Shown: one piece after another, positions 1-9,755 of the stretch
How the letters are laid out: each line of letters opens with the position of its first letter
Position numbering within the stretch: position 1 is the first letter of the stretch
Assembly: GCA_963377175.1 (NCBI GenBank)
Contig: CAUJNA010003317.1
Coordinates: 386,001 to 450,000 of the forward strand
Length of the DNA stretch: 64,000 bases
Direction of reading: 5' to 3'
Origin: Effrenium voratum
Lineage: Eukaryota; Sar; Dinophyceae; Suessiales; Symbiodiniaceae
Translations under genes and position numbers: made by a program
The notes under the pieces: model-generated
What the model was told of the DNA's origin: nothing
What the model saw: only the letters and a program-made list of their open reading frames with translations
The model's database searches: none

Positions 1-843
1 GCCGGCCACTCAAGTGAAACTGCCCAGCATCCCCTGCCCGCTCCAAAGGCACGTTAAGAACTCTTAACGGTGCTATTGAAGTTCAGCATAGCCTGATCTG
101 CTTTCCAGGTGGCCCTGGGCCGGGGGTTGGTTCCTGGATGGAGTGGCCTGGGGATGCTGGGGATGTCAGGCTCCGGGTCCTGCATTCTCGACGCTTCCCT
201 TTCGAGGGGGTTGGTGCTGCTGGGACGCAAAGGGCGATTTCCCGCGCTGAAGGGCACTTGCACGGGGAACAAACTGGCTTTCGTGCGCTTCCTTCTCAGG
301 TTTTTGTTTTTTTCCCAGGAGGGGACGTATCATTCGCACATGGGAGATAGGGGGTTGAGACGAGGACTGCCTTGAGGCTGTTCCTGCTGGAAAAGCTTTT
401 CCGCATGAAAGGGAAACCAAGGGAAACCACCCCAAACAAAACGCGAGGGTGTGAAGAAAAAAACACCTAGGGGCTGGGGGCAGACCAAGTGCTGAAGAAT
501 ACACGTTTGCGTTTGGTTTGGATCTAATCCACTCAGGCCCCGTGAGATTGGGAGTTCCTTCCGAACTTTCTTGGTTCCTTGAGGCCATCTGAAGCTTTTG
601 GATTGATGTCCTCTAGTCTTTGCTTGCTTCTGCACTAGCTTCACAGCTCTTTGCGGCTCTTTGCTGTGGCTTCACTGCTCTTTAGCGTGGCTTTCCTGGT
701 CTGTTCTTATCCGGTTTCCTTTTATGGTTTTCCTGCCCAGTTTTTGCCATAGCTGCTAACTTGAGAACCGCCAGCTTGTGGCTGACGGCTTTGCTTGCCC
801 CAGCAGAAGCCAAACGAACACAAAAGCGACGTGGAGGATGGTC

Positions 844-942
844 GCACTTCCTGAAATAATGGACTTGACACTTTTTGGAAAGACCCTTTTAGTGAGAAAC
901 AACAAGTTTTTTGCTTTTCGGCCCATCCACTCAGGAAGTGAG
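844..942. repeat. ILE-1 introner-like element
   Basis: This is a copy of the ILE-1 family, defined by inverted ends CTCACTTCCTGAG and CTCAGGAAGTGAG around a ~75 bp body. The body often reads TTTGGACCATTTTGGTGGCAAACAACAAGTTCGGACTTTCTTTGGCCAATC. Here the left end is CGCACTTCCTGA and the right end CACTCAGGAAGTGAG. Confidence 0.7.
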
Positions 943-962
943 TTGTACTTGGCTGTGCAGCA

Positions 963-1439
963 TTGAGCTGGTTCAAAAGGGTTTCTGAGTTGCAAGCCCT
1001 GCCTTTTGGTGGCCTACAAGCTGCAAGATGCCTCCTCACAGATCAAAAGGCCCGTCTAGTGGCGACCCCCAACAGGCGGGGGTCGCCAGGAGGACCCCCC
1101 TCCCACCCGGAGCAGTGTGACCTGCATAAGGCAATTTTGAGTTTGACTGGTGGCCGGGGGGCTTCAAAGGTGGTGTTTTGCAGCTGCGTTGGGCGTTTGG
1201 CAACTCCCCCCTTGAGGCGGCCAATGATCAATGCGGAGGTCTTGCACAATATATCCGTGGATCTGGAAAAGCTGTTCCTTTCGACCATGGTCTCCAGCAA
1301 GATGATCACTGCAAAGATTCTCAACCCAGGCAACGAGCCTGGTAGCTACCTAGATGCCTCTTGGCAACGCGTGTGTTGCATGATCATCGCTCAACTTGAG
1401 TTTTGGCCCATCAAGTCATCAAGGTTGCCGAGCTTCTGA
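963..1439 (+). CDS. Unidentified coding-like stretch
   Basis: The frame is open for 158 codons. Its second half, from about 1225, looks like a real protein, with mixed hydrophobic and charged residues such as NISVDLEKLFLSTMVSSK and DASWQRVCCMIIAQLEF. I do not recognise the family. The first half is low-quality and probably not coding. It could be an exon of an unidentified upstream gene or a retroelement remnant. Confidence 0.25.
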   Translation: MSWFKRVSELQALPFGGLQAARCLLTDQKARLVATPNRRGSPGGPPSHPEQCDLHKAILSLTGGRGASKVVFCSCVGRLATPPLRRPMINAEVLHNISVDLEKLFLSTMVSSKMITAKILNPGNEPGSYLDASWQRVCCMIIAQLEFWPIKSSRLPSF

Positions 1440-2028
1440 GATCTGGTTCGCATGTTCTTAGCCCTTTGCAACTGCCAGATGGTTCCATCATCTTGGCAGT
1501 TGGCTCATGAAGTGATTCAGTTTGTTGAACTCAGGTCACTGATTTGAGGCCCGTTGTTGGGCCAAGGGCGGTTGACAACCGCCCAAGTCGAGGTCCGTTC
1601 CCTGCAATGAAGGCACAAATGCAGGGAGTAAGGGGCCTGAGTTCCTGGGCTTGATCGTTGGACCATTTTGGTATATTTTGGTGGTACGTATAAAGTCCAG
1701 ATTGTTGGGCCAATCCGCTTCCTTCGCGAAGTGAGACACGGAACGCAGACACCCAGTCATCCAAAGGAGCGCATTTGCTGGCTGGGGCATGTTTGCAGGT
1801 GGATGTGGTCTTTTCAGGATTCCTTTTTTGGTGTTAAGGGAAAGGGAAACTCACACCGGGGTCCATTGCTGGAACCCCCATCCGGGCATGACCACCCATT
1901 GGCAACATCTTCTTTTGTGTACTGTACCCCTCGCTGTCAAATCGCCTGAGCTCACAATCGAGAGCCATGTTGGCCCATGCGCGAAAATGGCTTCAAACCG
2001 CCGAAATGCCCAGATTTCCTTCGGTGTT

Positions 2029-2118
2029 TCCCTACTTGAGTTGAAAGACTTTCTGGGAATGCAGAGGTAGTGGTGAAGAAAAAGTTTCGACTTTCTTGGC
2101 CCATCCACTCAGAAAGTA
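2029..2118. repeat. ILE-1 introner-like element
   Basis: The right half is well preserved (TTCGACTTTCTTGGCCCATCCACTCAGAAAGTAAG). The left end is decayed to CCTACTTGAGTTG. Confidence 0.55.
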
Positions 2119-2714
2119 AGTACCGTGTGTTGAGAGACAGCCGAACCGTGTTTTTGGTGAGGTCTCTCTGAGTTCTGCCGGGAACCTCTCAGAGGGTTTG
2201 CCCGTGTTCTTTGCCAGCGGCGCCGTTGTGACGGACGCGCGTTATACCGCCTACCTTTGGATGAGCCCAGGCCGCACGTGGCTCAAAGGGCCTAATTTTG
2301 CCCTTGCCAGACGTAGCTTACCCGTTTGACCTCTCGCCTGCGTTTTCCACTGTACCTTTTAACCAGCAAAACGGGAACCTTTTGCAGGGCGCCTAAGTCT
2401 GACCACTTTTTGTTTGCGGTGGACGCTCAATTTCCTTGAAGCCTGCAACTTTCAAAAGGGGGCATTTTGTGACCCTGTTCTTGACAAAAACTGAGTTCTT
2501 TTTTCAATCCTGCATTTCCCGACACACCTTTGGCAGCAATGGGAACCTCGTTGATTAATCAACCTTTGGTAGACTTTGATTGGGGGGGTTCTTGGCTTGT
2601 CGGGGCACCAAAGTTTAATTTGCTAGGTGGATAAGGCCATACTGAATGACAAGCTGAGGGTTCATGCACCTGGGTTGTGACAAGTATGGGTGCTTCTCAG
2701 AATAAACACATCCC

Positions 2715-2752
2715 TTTGGTTTCCGTTTAAAGCCATCCAAAAAGGGGGTGAC
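2715..2752. repeat. ILE-8 repeat fragment
   Basis: The sequence reads TTGGTTTCCGTTTAAAGCC followed by ATCCAAAAAGGGGGTGAC. It is the recurrent ILE-8 motif (CCTTTTGGTTTCCCTTTAAAGCCA, then CCAAAAAGGGTACCCTT) found in at least six other places in the window. Confidence 0.45.
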
Positions 2753-3074
2753 TGTCTTCTAGACACGCCGATATAGACACGGCTTTCGAACTATGTTCCA
2801 CACGTTTAGGGTTTGAATGGGAGCCGAAGAGAGGCGGAAGCCGTCCAAATGAGTTGACCCAGAGCTGGTCCCCAGGGTTACGTGAACCGTTTCTTAAGAT
2901 TTGGGTGATACTGTGGATGGGCGAAATCCTGCACCACTTTAAAACCATGGAACGTTACTGGTTGTTTGTATTTACAGAGGAGTCATCATTCTATGGTTTC
3001 TTAAGTGATGCAGATTTCGTCCATGGACAGTAGCTTCGGCGGGTTTCTGTTAGTGGCTCTAAGGCAACCAGGGC

Positions 3075-3181
3075 CTCACTTCCTGAGTTCATGGAGTGCG
3101 GTCACGTTTGGGGCTTGGACCATGTGAGTGGTCATCATTAAACGTGTGGGAGCTGTTTCTGGCCAATCAACTCGTGAAGTG
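3075..3181. repeat. ILE-1 introner-like element
   Basis: A nearly complete copy beginning CTCACTTCCTGAGTTCATGG and ending GGCCAATCAACTCGTGAAGTGG. It lies about 50 bp upstream of an ILE-2 fragment. Confidence 0.65.
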
Positions 3182-3230
3182 GCTTTCGATATGGGTGATA
3201 ACTTTTTAAAGCAGCCTCCTGTTACCGCTC

Positions 3231-3300
3231 CTAGGTCCCCCAGTAGTGCCCTTTTACATTTTTTTTTTGGGAGGGGTCCCCTACTAAAATAGGCTCTAAG
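3231..3300. repeat. ILE-2 introner-like element, left half
   Basis: It begins with the family start CTAGGTCCCCCAGTAGTGCC and runs through GGGTCCCCTACTAAAATAGGCT. The right half (TCTCTACTGGAGGACCTAG) is missing, so this is a truncated copy. Confidence 0.6.
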
Positions 3301-4062
3301 GCAAGCAGGCCGGGTAGCATTGCCCAGTCCCAACGTTTCGGGGAAGCAACGTTGGGCTTGAGGAACATGTCCATGGCCTTCGAGCCGATCGGCTTTGTGA
3401 AGAAGGCGCCCCGCGGATGACGGACTTTGATTCGAATGAAAAAAAGCGCCGCGCCCAAGAGCAAACTAAGCGGTTCCCAGCGAATCGTCCGGATCAACCT
3501 GGGCGTTTAGTGTTTGTTTAGTGGTTTTGCGTTGGGATGAGTCAGATGAGTGGTTGGGTTTCCATTTGGCCCGAGACAAAATCTACAACTCTGAGCATCT
3601 TTCAGCTGGGCAAAGCCGTAGTAAGGGGTCGACTGTGGAATTAATGGGGGCGCGGGTCGTGGACGATTGACTGGAACCAATGTGAATTAACTAGACTTGT
3701 GGCACCCATGCACTTCTTGTTTCCGAGTTTGCTCGCGTCTTTGTGTTTTTGCTTATTTGCTTGCTTGCTGCCTGCTTGGGCTTTCTCGCTTGTTTGTTTC
3801 CGTTTTTGTTTGGTGGTTTTGCGTGCTTTCTTAATTATTTGTTTGTATGGTGGTGTCTTCGTTATGTGCGCCCGGCGAATTACTTGTTTGTTGCTTGAGG
3901 GGGCGCCCAGCTCAGCCTCCAGGTTCTGAACGCTACGCACTTCCGGATGAATGTCACCTTGGCTCAATGCTTCCATCACCTCAACTCCAGCTCTTTACCC
4001 CAGCTGCAGGTCCCGAAGGACCAGGGCGCAGAGCGACAAAGGATCAGCGAGTGTTTGCTGCT

Positions 4063-4177
4063 TTCTTTGGTGCATTTTGCCAAGGGATGTTAGGACTTTA
4101 ACTTTTGGCCAACTAATGGGTTTTCCATGAAACCACTAAAAGTTAAGCTTTCAGCAGGGGAGCAGAAAGCAACCGAG
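4063..4177. repeat. ILE-3 introner-like element
   Basis: It matches the copy at 38412-38523 almost base for base: GGATGTTAGGACTTTAACTT near the start, GGGTTTTCCATGAAACCACT in the middle, and GCAGGGGAGCAGAAAGCAAC at the end. Confidence 0.65.
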
Positions 4178-5124
4178 TTTTGGTCTTTCACTTTGCGGAA
4201 ACTGAGGAGTGATCTGACTAAACAGCACAACAGTTGGAACATGTTGGAACCGCATTCGAGGCTCGTCGTCCAAGCGGCGTTGTAAGGAACCATGTTCATG
4301 TGGGGGTGAAACGTTCAACATAAAAGGATTGAGTCACCCGACGTGCATCTTTCGAACCCCTACTCGAAATAGGAACGGGGATTGCAGACGTGAAGCACCA
4401 ATTGCCATTGGAAATCCTTTCTGTTCAAGGTACTTTGGAAGTAGGCTACAGCCATTGCAGTGAGAAGCATAGTTATGATGTATATCCGTACAACCTAAGT
4501 ATGGCCCTCAACTGAAGCTACCCGATTGAAGGGCTCCAACTGGACTGAACAATGAGTTGTCCATGTCAGATACGATAGTCACTGTCTGGACGCACGCCTG
4601 CGACGATGGAACCGTTGAACGATCCAATGCCTTTGTTCGAAGAGATGGGATGGGGATTCGCCAGCCCTCCATTTTGATCAGGGCTGTTCCTTTCAAGCGA
4701 CTTTGCCCCACGGGTGCAGGGTTCCCTCTTTGTCCTGTCTTGGCTGAAATGGAAGCCCCAGAAAATACCATCATTGTGCGGGTCCGCGTATTTAGCATAT
4801 GGGTGTGTCGTTTTGTTAGCGGTATAATGTTTTGGGCTGGTTTTCATTTCGGGAACAACATGGAAACCAATTTTGGTTATCCCCATTTTGAGAGATATGT
4901 TTGAAAAAGGGACCGCCTTAAAAGTGGTGGACGTGAATCCCCGCCAAAATGTCCACCAAAGGTCCCCGGTTGCGTCTGACAAAACCCACGTTGCGCCAGT
5001 TGGGATGGATGACACCCTACAAATACCGGGGTAAACCATCTATCTAAGAAGCCCAAGCCGCCGAGTTTGCGGGTATTTGGCTACTTTCCCGGGGAATTAC
5101 CTGGACACATAACTTACTACCAGG

Positions 5125-5235
5125 GCTCCTTAAAAGATACATTTTGCCCATTTAAAACATGGCTTTTTCCACCAACATGAAGGGAAACCACCATTTACGA
5201 GGCAATGTTCAGGTGTATAATGTAAGGATCCCGGA
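5125..5235. repeat. ILE-10 dispersed repeat, copy 1
   Basis: About 112 bp from GGCTCCTTAAAAGATACATT to CAATGTTCAGGTGTATAATG. The only other copy seen is at 53993-54106, at roughly 85-90 percent identity by eye. Confidence 0.65.
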
Positions 5236-5699
5236 TAACATAGGTGTCATTTGGTTGCTTTGGTAGAAAATAGATTGCCCTGGTTGTCCTAGTTGCTTCA
5301 AAATCTGCCAGGGCCGTTTTCCCAACAAGACACCTATGCCAGGATACGGTTTGTTTGAATCTACCAACTTGTGGATTTGCCCATCAGGACTCTCGCCTCC
5401 CTTGGGGAGTGAAGCCCAGGATAAGCCCAGGACAAGCCAAGAAGAAGGCATTGCAGGAATGGATAGGTTTGTACGCCTCCCCAAGGGGCTAGGGGTCCTC
5501 GTCCAGTCTTCGGCAGAAATAATTCCCCTAGTTATTGATTTTGCTTTTTTGGGGTTCCCTTTGTTTTTCACTAACCAGGCAAACAATGTTTTTCCCGAAA
5601 GCATGGCGAAGGGTTCTTCCGCTGGGTTCACTTGAATTGTTCTCATGAGAGTCATTACAAGGTGTCATTGCAAGGAATCATCATCATGAAAGTCAATGC

Positions 5700-6135
5700 A
5701 AGGAGTCATTGCAAGGAGTCATTGCAAGGAGTCATTGCAAGGAGTCATTGCAAGGAGTCATTGCAAGGAGTCATTGCAAGGAGTCATGGCAAGGATTGCA
5801 ACTTGCACTTGACTCCTTGCACTTGCAACTTGCACTTGACTCCTTGCACTTGCAACTTGACTCCATGCACTTGCAACTTGCACTTGACTCCATGCACTTG
5901 GCTCCTTGCACTTGGCTCCTTGCACTTGGCTCCTTGCACTTGGCTCCTTGCACATGGCTCCATGCACTTGGCTCCTTGCAACTTGCAATGGCTCTCATGA
6001 CTCCTTGCAATGACTCCTTGCAATGACTCCTTGCAATGACTCCTTGCAATGACTCCTTGCAATCCTTGCCATGACTCCTTGCAATGACTCCTTGCAATGA
6101 CTCCTTGCAATGACTGCTTGCAATGACTCCTTGAA
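5700..6135. repeat. Inverted minisatellite pair (13-mer)
   Basis: About eight head-to-tail copies of AGGAGTCATTGCA occupy 5700-5805. The reverse complement, TGCAATGACTCCT, is repeated from about 6000 to 6135. Between them, 5806-5995 holds related 12-15 bp units such as CTTGCACTTGACTCC and CTTGGCTCCTTGCA. The two arms can pair over about 100 bp. Confidence 0.85.
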
Positions 6136-6255
6136 ACAAGCAAGGAGTCAAGTGCAAGTTGCAAGTGCAAGGAGTCAAGTGCAATTGACTTGCGAGGAGT
6201 TAAAATCTCTTCTTAGGGCGGCGGGGTAGTGCCGACGACACTACACGAAAATCGA

Positions 6256-6765
6256 CCCTCTGCGGGGATCGGCGTGGTCGAGGTGCAAAAACCCATGGTT
6301 TTTTGCGATTTCTAACCTGCTCGCGCGACCCTCTGCGGGGATCGGCGTGGTCGAGGTGCAAAAACCCATGGTTTTTTGCGATTTCTAACCTGCTCGCGCG
6401 ACCCTCTGCGGGGATCGGCGTGGTCGAGGTGCAAAAACCCATGGTTTTTTGCGATTTCTAACCTGCTCGCGCGACCCTCTGCGGGGATCGGCGTGGTCGA
6501 GGTGCAAAATCCCATGGTTTTTTGCGATTTCTGCCTGCTCGCGCGACCCTCTGCGGGGATCGGCGTGGTCGAGGTGCAAAAACCCATGGTTTTTTGCGAT
6601 TTCTATCCTGCTCGCGCGACCCTCTGCGGGGATCGGCGTGGTCGAGGTGCAAAAACCCATGGTTTTTTGCGATTTCTGCGGTGCTCGCGCAACCCTCTGC
6701 GGGAATCGGCGTGGTCGAGGTGCAAAAACTCAAGGTTTTTTGCGACTTTTGTTGTTCGAACTGGT
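6256..6765. repeat. 73-bp core repeat array (seven units)
   Basis: CCCTCTGCGGGG starts at 6256, 6329, 6402, 6475, 6547, 6620 and 6693, giving a period of 73 (once 72). Each unit continues ATCGGCGTGGTCGAGGTGC and CCCATGGTTTTTTGCGATTT. The core motif is shared with the array at 35438-36000, but the rest of the unit differs. Long open frames on both strands here are a by-product of the period. Confidence 0.9.
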
Positions 6766-6772
6766 CCTCGGG

Positions 6773-6846
6773 AGTTGTCTCGTGGTTCGCGCGCCTGCTC
6801 CCGGAACCGGCGGGTCGCGGGTTCGATTCCTCCCTGGTCCGCGGGC
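6773..6846 (+). ncRNA. tRNA-like module (degenerate)
   Basis: The module has a box A-like stretch (GTCTCGTGGTTCGCGCGCC) followed about 30 bp later by a box B match (GGGTTCGATTCC), the order and spacing of a pol III internal promoter. The T-stem and anticodon stem do not pair properly and there is no clear acceptor stem, so it is not a functional tRNA. It is about 80 percent identical to 36029-36101, in the same position of the second composite element. It is most likely a tRNA-derived SINE head or tRNA pseudogene. Confidence 0.6.
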
Positions 6847-6867
6847 GGGCGTCACAAGATGCAACTT

Positions 6868-7168
6868 GCATTTTACAGGCAACTTGCGCAGAGCAACTTG
6901 CGCAGAGCAAGTTGCACAGAGCAACTTGCGCAGACCAACTTGCACCGACCAGTTTGCGCAGAGCGCCTTGCCTAGAGCAACTTGCACAGAGCAACTTACG
7001 CAGAGCAACTTGCACAGAGCAACTTGCACAGAGCAGCTTGCACAGAGCAACTTGCAGGGAGCGCAATTTGCACAGAGCAACTTGCAGGGACCAACTTGCC
7101 GGGCAACTTGCGCGGAGCAACTTGCGCAGAGCAACTTGCACCGACCAGTTTGCGCAGAGCACCTTGCC
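6868..7168. repeat. 14-bp minisatellite (AACTTGCGCAGAGC)
   Basis: About 20 tandem, imperfect copies of CAACTTGCGCAGAG, with variants GCACAG, GCGCAGACC and CAGGGA. It forms the 3' arm of composite element copy 1. Confidence 0.85.
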
Positions 7169-7462
7169 TGGTGCTGTCTCGCGCTTGCTTCACGAAGTGT
7201 AGGGAAAAAGAACGCATCCTGCAGCGTTGGGCCGACCTCGCTTGCGATGTTCTGCTTTCGGGCCAACCGTGGTCTAGTTTTTTGCTGGGGTCCTAATTCC
7301 AGCCAAGCAGTCTGACTGGCGGCAAGCGTCAGGACGACCGCGTTTTGCCAGAGGCGCTCTCTCGGCTGCGCACGGCGGCTGGTCAGGGCATCGACTCAGG
7401 CCTAGCGCTGAGGAAGGAGCAGAAGACACCGAAGCAGGACAGCCGGAAGAGCCCATGTTCCG

Positions 7463-7582
7463 CTAATGTTGACCCCAGACTAGTAAGCCCTGTTAGTCAA
7501 TGTGGGGGTGTTCCCTCCAAAAGGGATTAATCCCCAGAATTTGCAAACTGGGGTTGATTAATAGGGGGTCAACATCACCGCT
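7463..7582. repeat. ILE-6 element with inverted ends
   Basis: It starts GCTAATGTTGACCCC and ends GGGGTCAACATCACCGCTA, so the outer ~15 bp are inverted. The interior contains GGGATTAATCCCC. Related copies recur at 9020, 28704, 28850, 51747 and 56497. Confidence 0.65.
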
Positions 7583-7898
7583 AGCCTTTTAAAGAGGGAG
7601 CCTGTGGGAGCTACCAAGAGTTCTGTAAGGACATGTTTTTTTTGGGGGGTGTCTTAAGTAGGGGATCACCCCCATGGCCCCCCAAAAAAGGCCCCGGTTT
7701 TCAAACTGGTTTTTCCTTAAACAAACCTGAAATAGGGGGAGGCAAAAAAGACAACGATGTTCTGGGTCTCCACCCGATCAATTTTAAATTTTACCCTGCA
7801 GTTCAAACCACCATTCAAACAAGGGGGTCAACAACCATCATGAACCATGATACACCTAAGGAGCTTCATCATCTAAGTTGTGTCCGTTCTTTATTCTA

Positions 7899-7993
7899 AC
7901 TCTCTGAGCTCCTGGACTTTATGCATACCATTTTTTAGCGGCAAACAAAGAGTTTGGACCTTTCGTTGGCCAACCCACTTGTTCGGAAGTGAG
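7899..7993. repeat. ILE-1 introner-like element
   Basis: It begins CTCTCTGAGCTCCTGGACTT and ends GGCCAACCCACTTGTTCGGAAGTGAG. Confidence 0.6.
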
Positions 7994-8346
7994 TGTTTGT
8001 TTGACAAGTTCAAGTAGTTCTGCATCAGAATCTGAACATATGATGTTCGCTGTACCCCAGACTTAAAAGCCACGTTTCGGGCTAGGATAAAGTGAGTTTT
8101 CTTCAGGGTGATGTGGAAACAGACTCCTGCAGGAGCTGCGGGTCTTGCGCCTCGGAACATCAGGTGTTGGAATTGGGGTGCAACCTCATCTCACTTGAGT
8201 TCCTGGAGTTAGCCACTTTAATGTTTCTTCTTCTTTTGTTTAGTTGTTTTTGTTTTTTTCTTTGTTGGGGGGGGGGGGGGTGCAGGGGCTTTTAGTCGGT
8301 TCTGCTACCTGGTTTCAATGTGGGTGAGAGTAAAGCCTGTATGAAC

Positions 8347-8428
8347 TCAGTCCCTGAGTTCGTGGAGTTTTTGGGTTGGACCATTGTTAGGCAGACAAAA
8401 GGTTCGGCCAATTGACTCAGGAAGCTCA
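8347..8428. repeat. ILE-1 introner-like element
   Basis: It begins TCAGTCCCTGAGTTCGTGGA and ends GGCCAATTGACTCAGGAAGC. A separate orphan left end (CTCACTTGAGTTCCTGGAG) lies at 8189-8222. Confidence 0.55.
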
Positions 8429-8709
8429 CCGATTCGGGGGCAAAACGAGCTCACTACGATATATGCCCTTCACTAGGGGATCCCCTTATTTGGGTGTCTT
8501 TGTGGAGGGCACAATTTTTCAGGTTGGTTTAAAGGACACACCCATTTCAGATGTCTGAAATATGTTTTCTATGTTGCTGATTCTGTGTATGGCTTTGGGC
8601 AGGCCCACTTAGTACCAGTTGATTCTGACGCTGATGAAAGCTGGGTCTCCTCAGGGAGTGCTGTATGACTCACTTCGTTTTGCTTAATGAGGTGTGATAT
8701 GTTGTTGTT

Positions 8710-8795
8710 TTCTCTGGTTTCAAAGGGAATCTATCACTACTGGACATACCTTCATTTGCCAGTGGACTTAGTGAGCAGCTTAAGCAACTGGAGGA
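8710..8795. repeat. ILE-5 repeat
   Basis: The ILE-5 pattern is AAAGGGAATCTATCACTGCTGGACAT, about 30 variable bases, then AAGCAACTGGAG or AAGCAAATGGAG. This copy follows it closely. Confidence 0.5.
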
Positions 8796-8865
8796 TGAGG
8801 TTGGCCAAATACGACGCATCAACTGAACTTCTTGTTTTTCGCCAACAGCTGAAAGCTTTGTCTAG

Positions 8866-8918
8866 TGGGGCGGCTCCGGGAGTTCGATCCCGAGTTCTGG
8901 GGCCGCTGCGATATCACC
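8866..8918 (+). CDS. Possible small exon, unidentified
   Basis: After a TAG acceptor the sequence translates as RLREFDPEFWGRC, a plausible protein-like stretch, up to a TGA. I cannot assign it. It might be an upstream exon of the PNGase F-like gene, which must have more 5' sequence. Confidence 0.25.
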
Positions 8919-9019
8919 TGAGCTTATTTACCCCGCGGGTGCAAGCTTGGATCAGATAGCCACTTTGGTTTGATTTTGGATTTGGATTTGAAGCCAAGTT
9001 CCTTTTGAAACCAGACCTC

Positions 9020-9097
9020 CAAACCAGTAATGTATCACTTTTGGAGGAACACCCCCTAATAATGGGACGGTTTTTTTTGATCCTGGGTCAACATTAG
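9020..9097. repeat. ILE-6 element
   Basis: CACTTTTGGAGGAACACCCC is followed by TAATAATGGGACGG and TCCTGGGTCAACATTAG, the right-hand end seen in other ILE-6 copies. Confidence 0.55.
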
Positions 9098-9646
9098 TCC
9101 AAACTATCAATATCGGAAATGGGGTCAGCTGAATTAATCCTTTGGAGAAGGCCATTCTAAGTGGCAAACCCAACACTGAGCTTGTTTTGCCCAATCTCAG
9201 GAAGAGAGTTGAGGGGGCCCACACCAACCGATACAGCAGGGTGTCCCCGCAACCACTGGGGAATCATAGGATCCCCTCAGGCCACCTTTTCCTAGTGTAA
9301 AATCATGTCTGGCTGATGTTGGCATGTGACTTTGCTTGCTTATTCTTAGTGGGGATGCAGCCACCACAACAGAACGCCTACGTAAAACAGTCTATCGCAG
9401 AGTGGTACCACGGGGCAGGAACTCCATTTTCTATGGGGCCCGTTGGCTTTCCTGTTCCGCGGTGTGCCAGCCCCCCCCCCTTCCCCGAACCACTGCTTTT
9501 TGGACGCATGAGAAAAAGCAGATGCCCACCGGTGGGTGGAAAATGAACCAAGCGATTTCCTTTGCGGCATCCTTCCGTCGGCCTGGGGTGCAGGGGCTCG
9601 TGTCGGCGCCCGGGTCGCCAAAGAGCATTGTATCTTAAATCCAAAA

Positions 9647-9755
9647 CTAGGTCCCCAAGTGCCCTTTTACCCTTTTTTGGGGAAGGGTTCCCCTACCAAA
9701 ATACACTACAGAAAAAAGGGTACCCTTATTTTAACCTCTCTACTGGAGGACCTAG
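9647..9755. repeat. ILE-2 introner-like element
   Basis: A full copy beginning CTAGGTCCCCAAGTGCCC and ending CTCTCTACTGGAGGACCTAG. CTAG flanks both sides, and the inner edges are GT and AG. Confidence 0.8.

Larger units (their letters stand above)
5589..7284 (+). mobile_element. Composite satellite element, copy 1
   Basis: A 1.7 kb unit sharing five separated blocks with the unit at 35038-37508: a left end (TTTTTCCCGAAAGCATGGCG), a linker (GGCGGCGGGGTAGTGCCGAC), an array of units carrying CCCTCTGCGGGGATCG, a tRNA-like module, and a right end (TCGGGCCAACCGTGGTCTAG). Between these blocks lie minisatellite arms with no similarity to those of copy 2. The shared order and ends argue for one mobile or formerly mobile element family and against chance clustering of satellites. 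No protein-coding gene is evident, so it would be non-autonomous. A tRNA-derived SINE with satellite cargo and a Helitron-like element are both possible. The right end does contain CTAG followed by T, but I see no clear terminal hairpin. Confidence 0.7.

Noticed and set aside
6773..6846. Functional tRNA gene
   Set aside because: Box B is good, but the T-stem, anticodon stem and acceptor stem do not pair, and the second copy has the same defects.
5700..7168. CRISPR-like array
   Set aside because: Units are contiguous or share only a motif, with no unique spacers of uniform length, and the context is eukaryotic.
6376..7315. Long open frames on both strands across 5.7-7.3 kb
   Set aside because: They arise because repeat periods lack stops in some frames. 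Translations are strictly periodic and change frame with unit length. The RTRDPP/NRTRDP-like strings come from the tRNA-like box B region.
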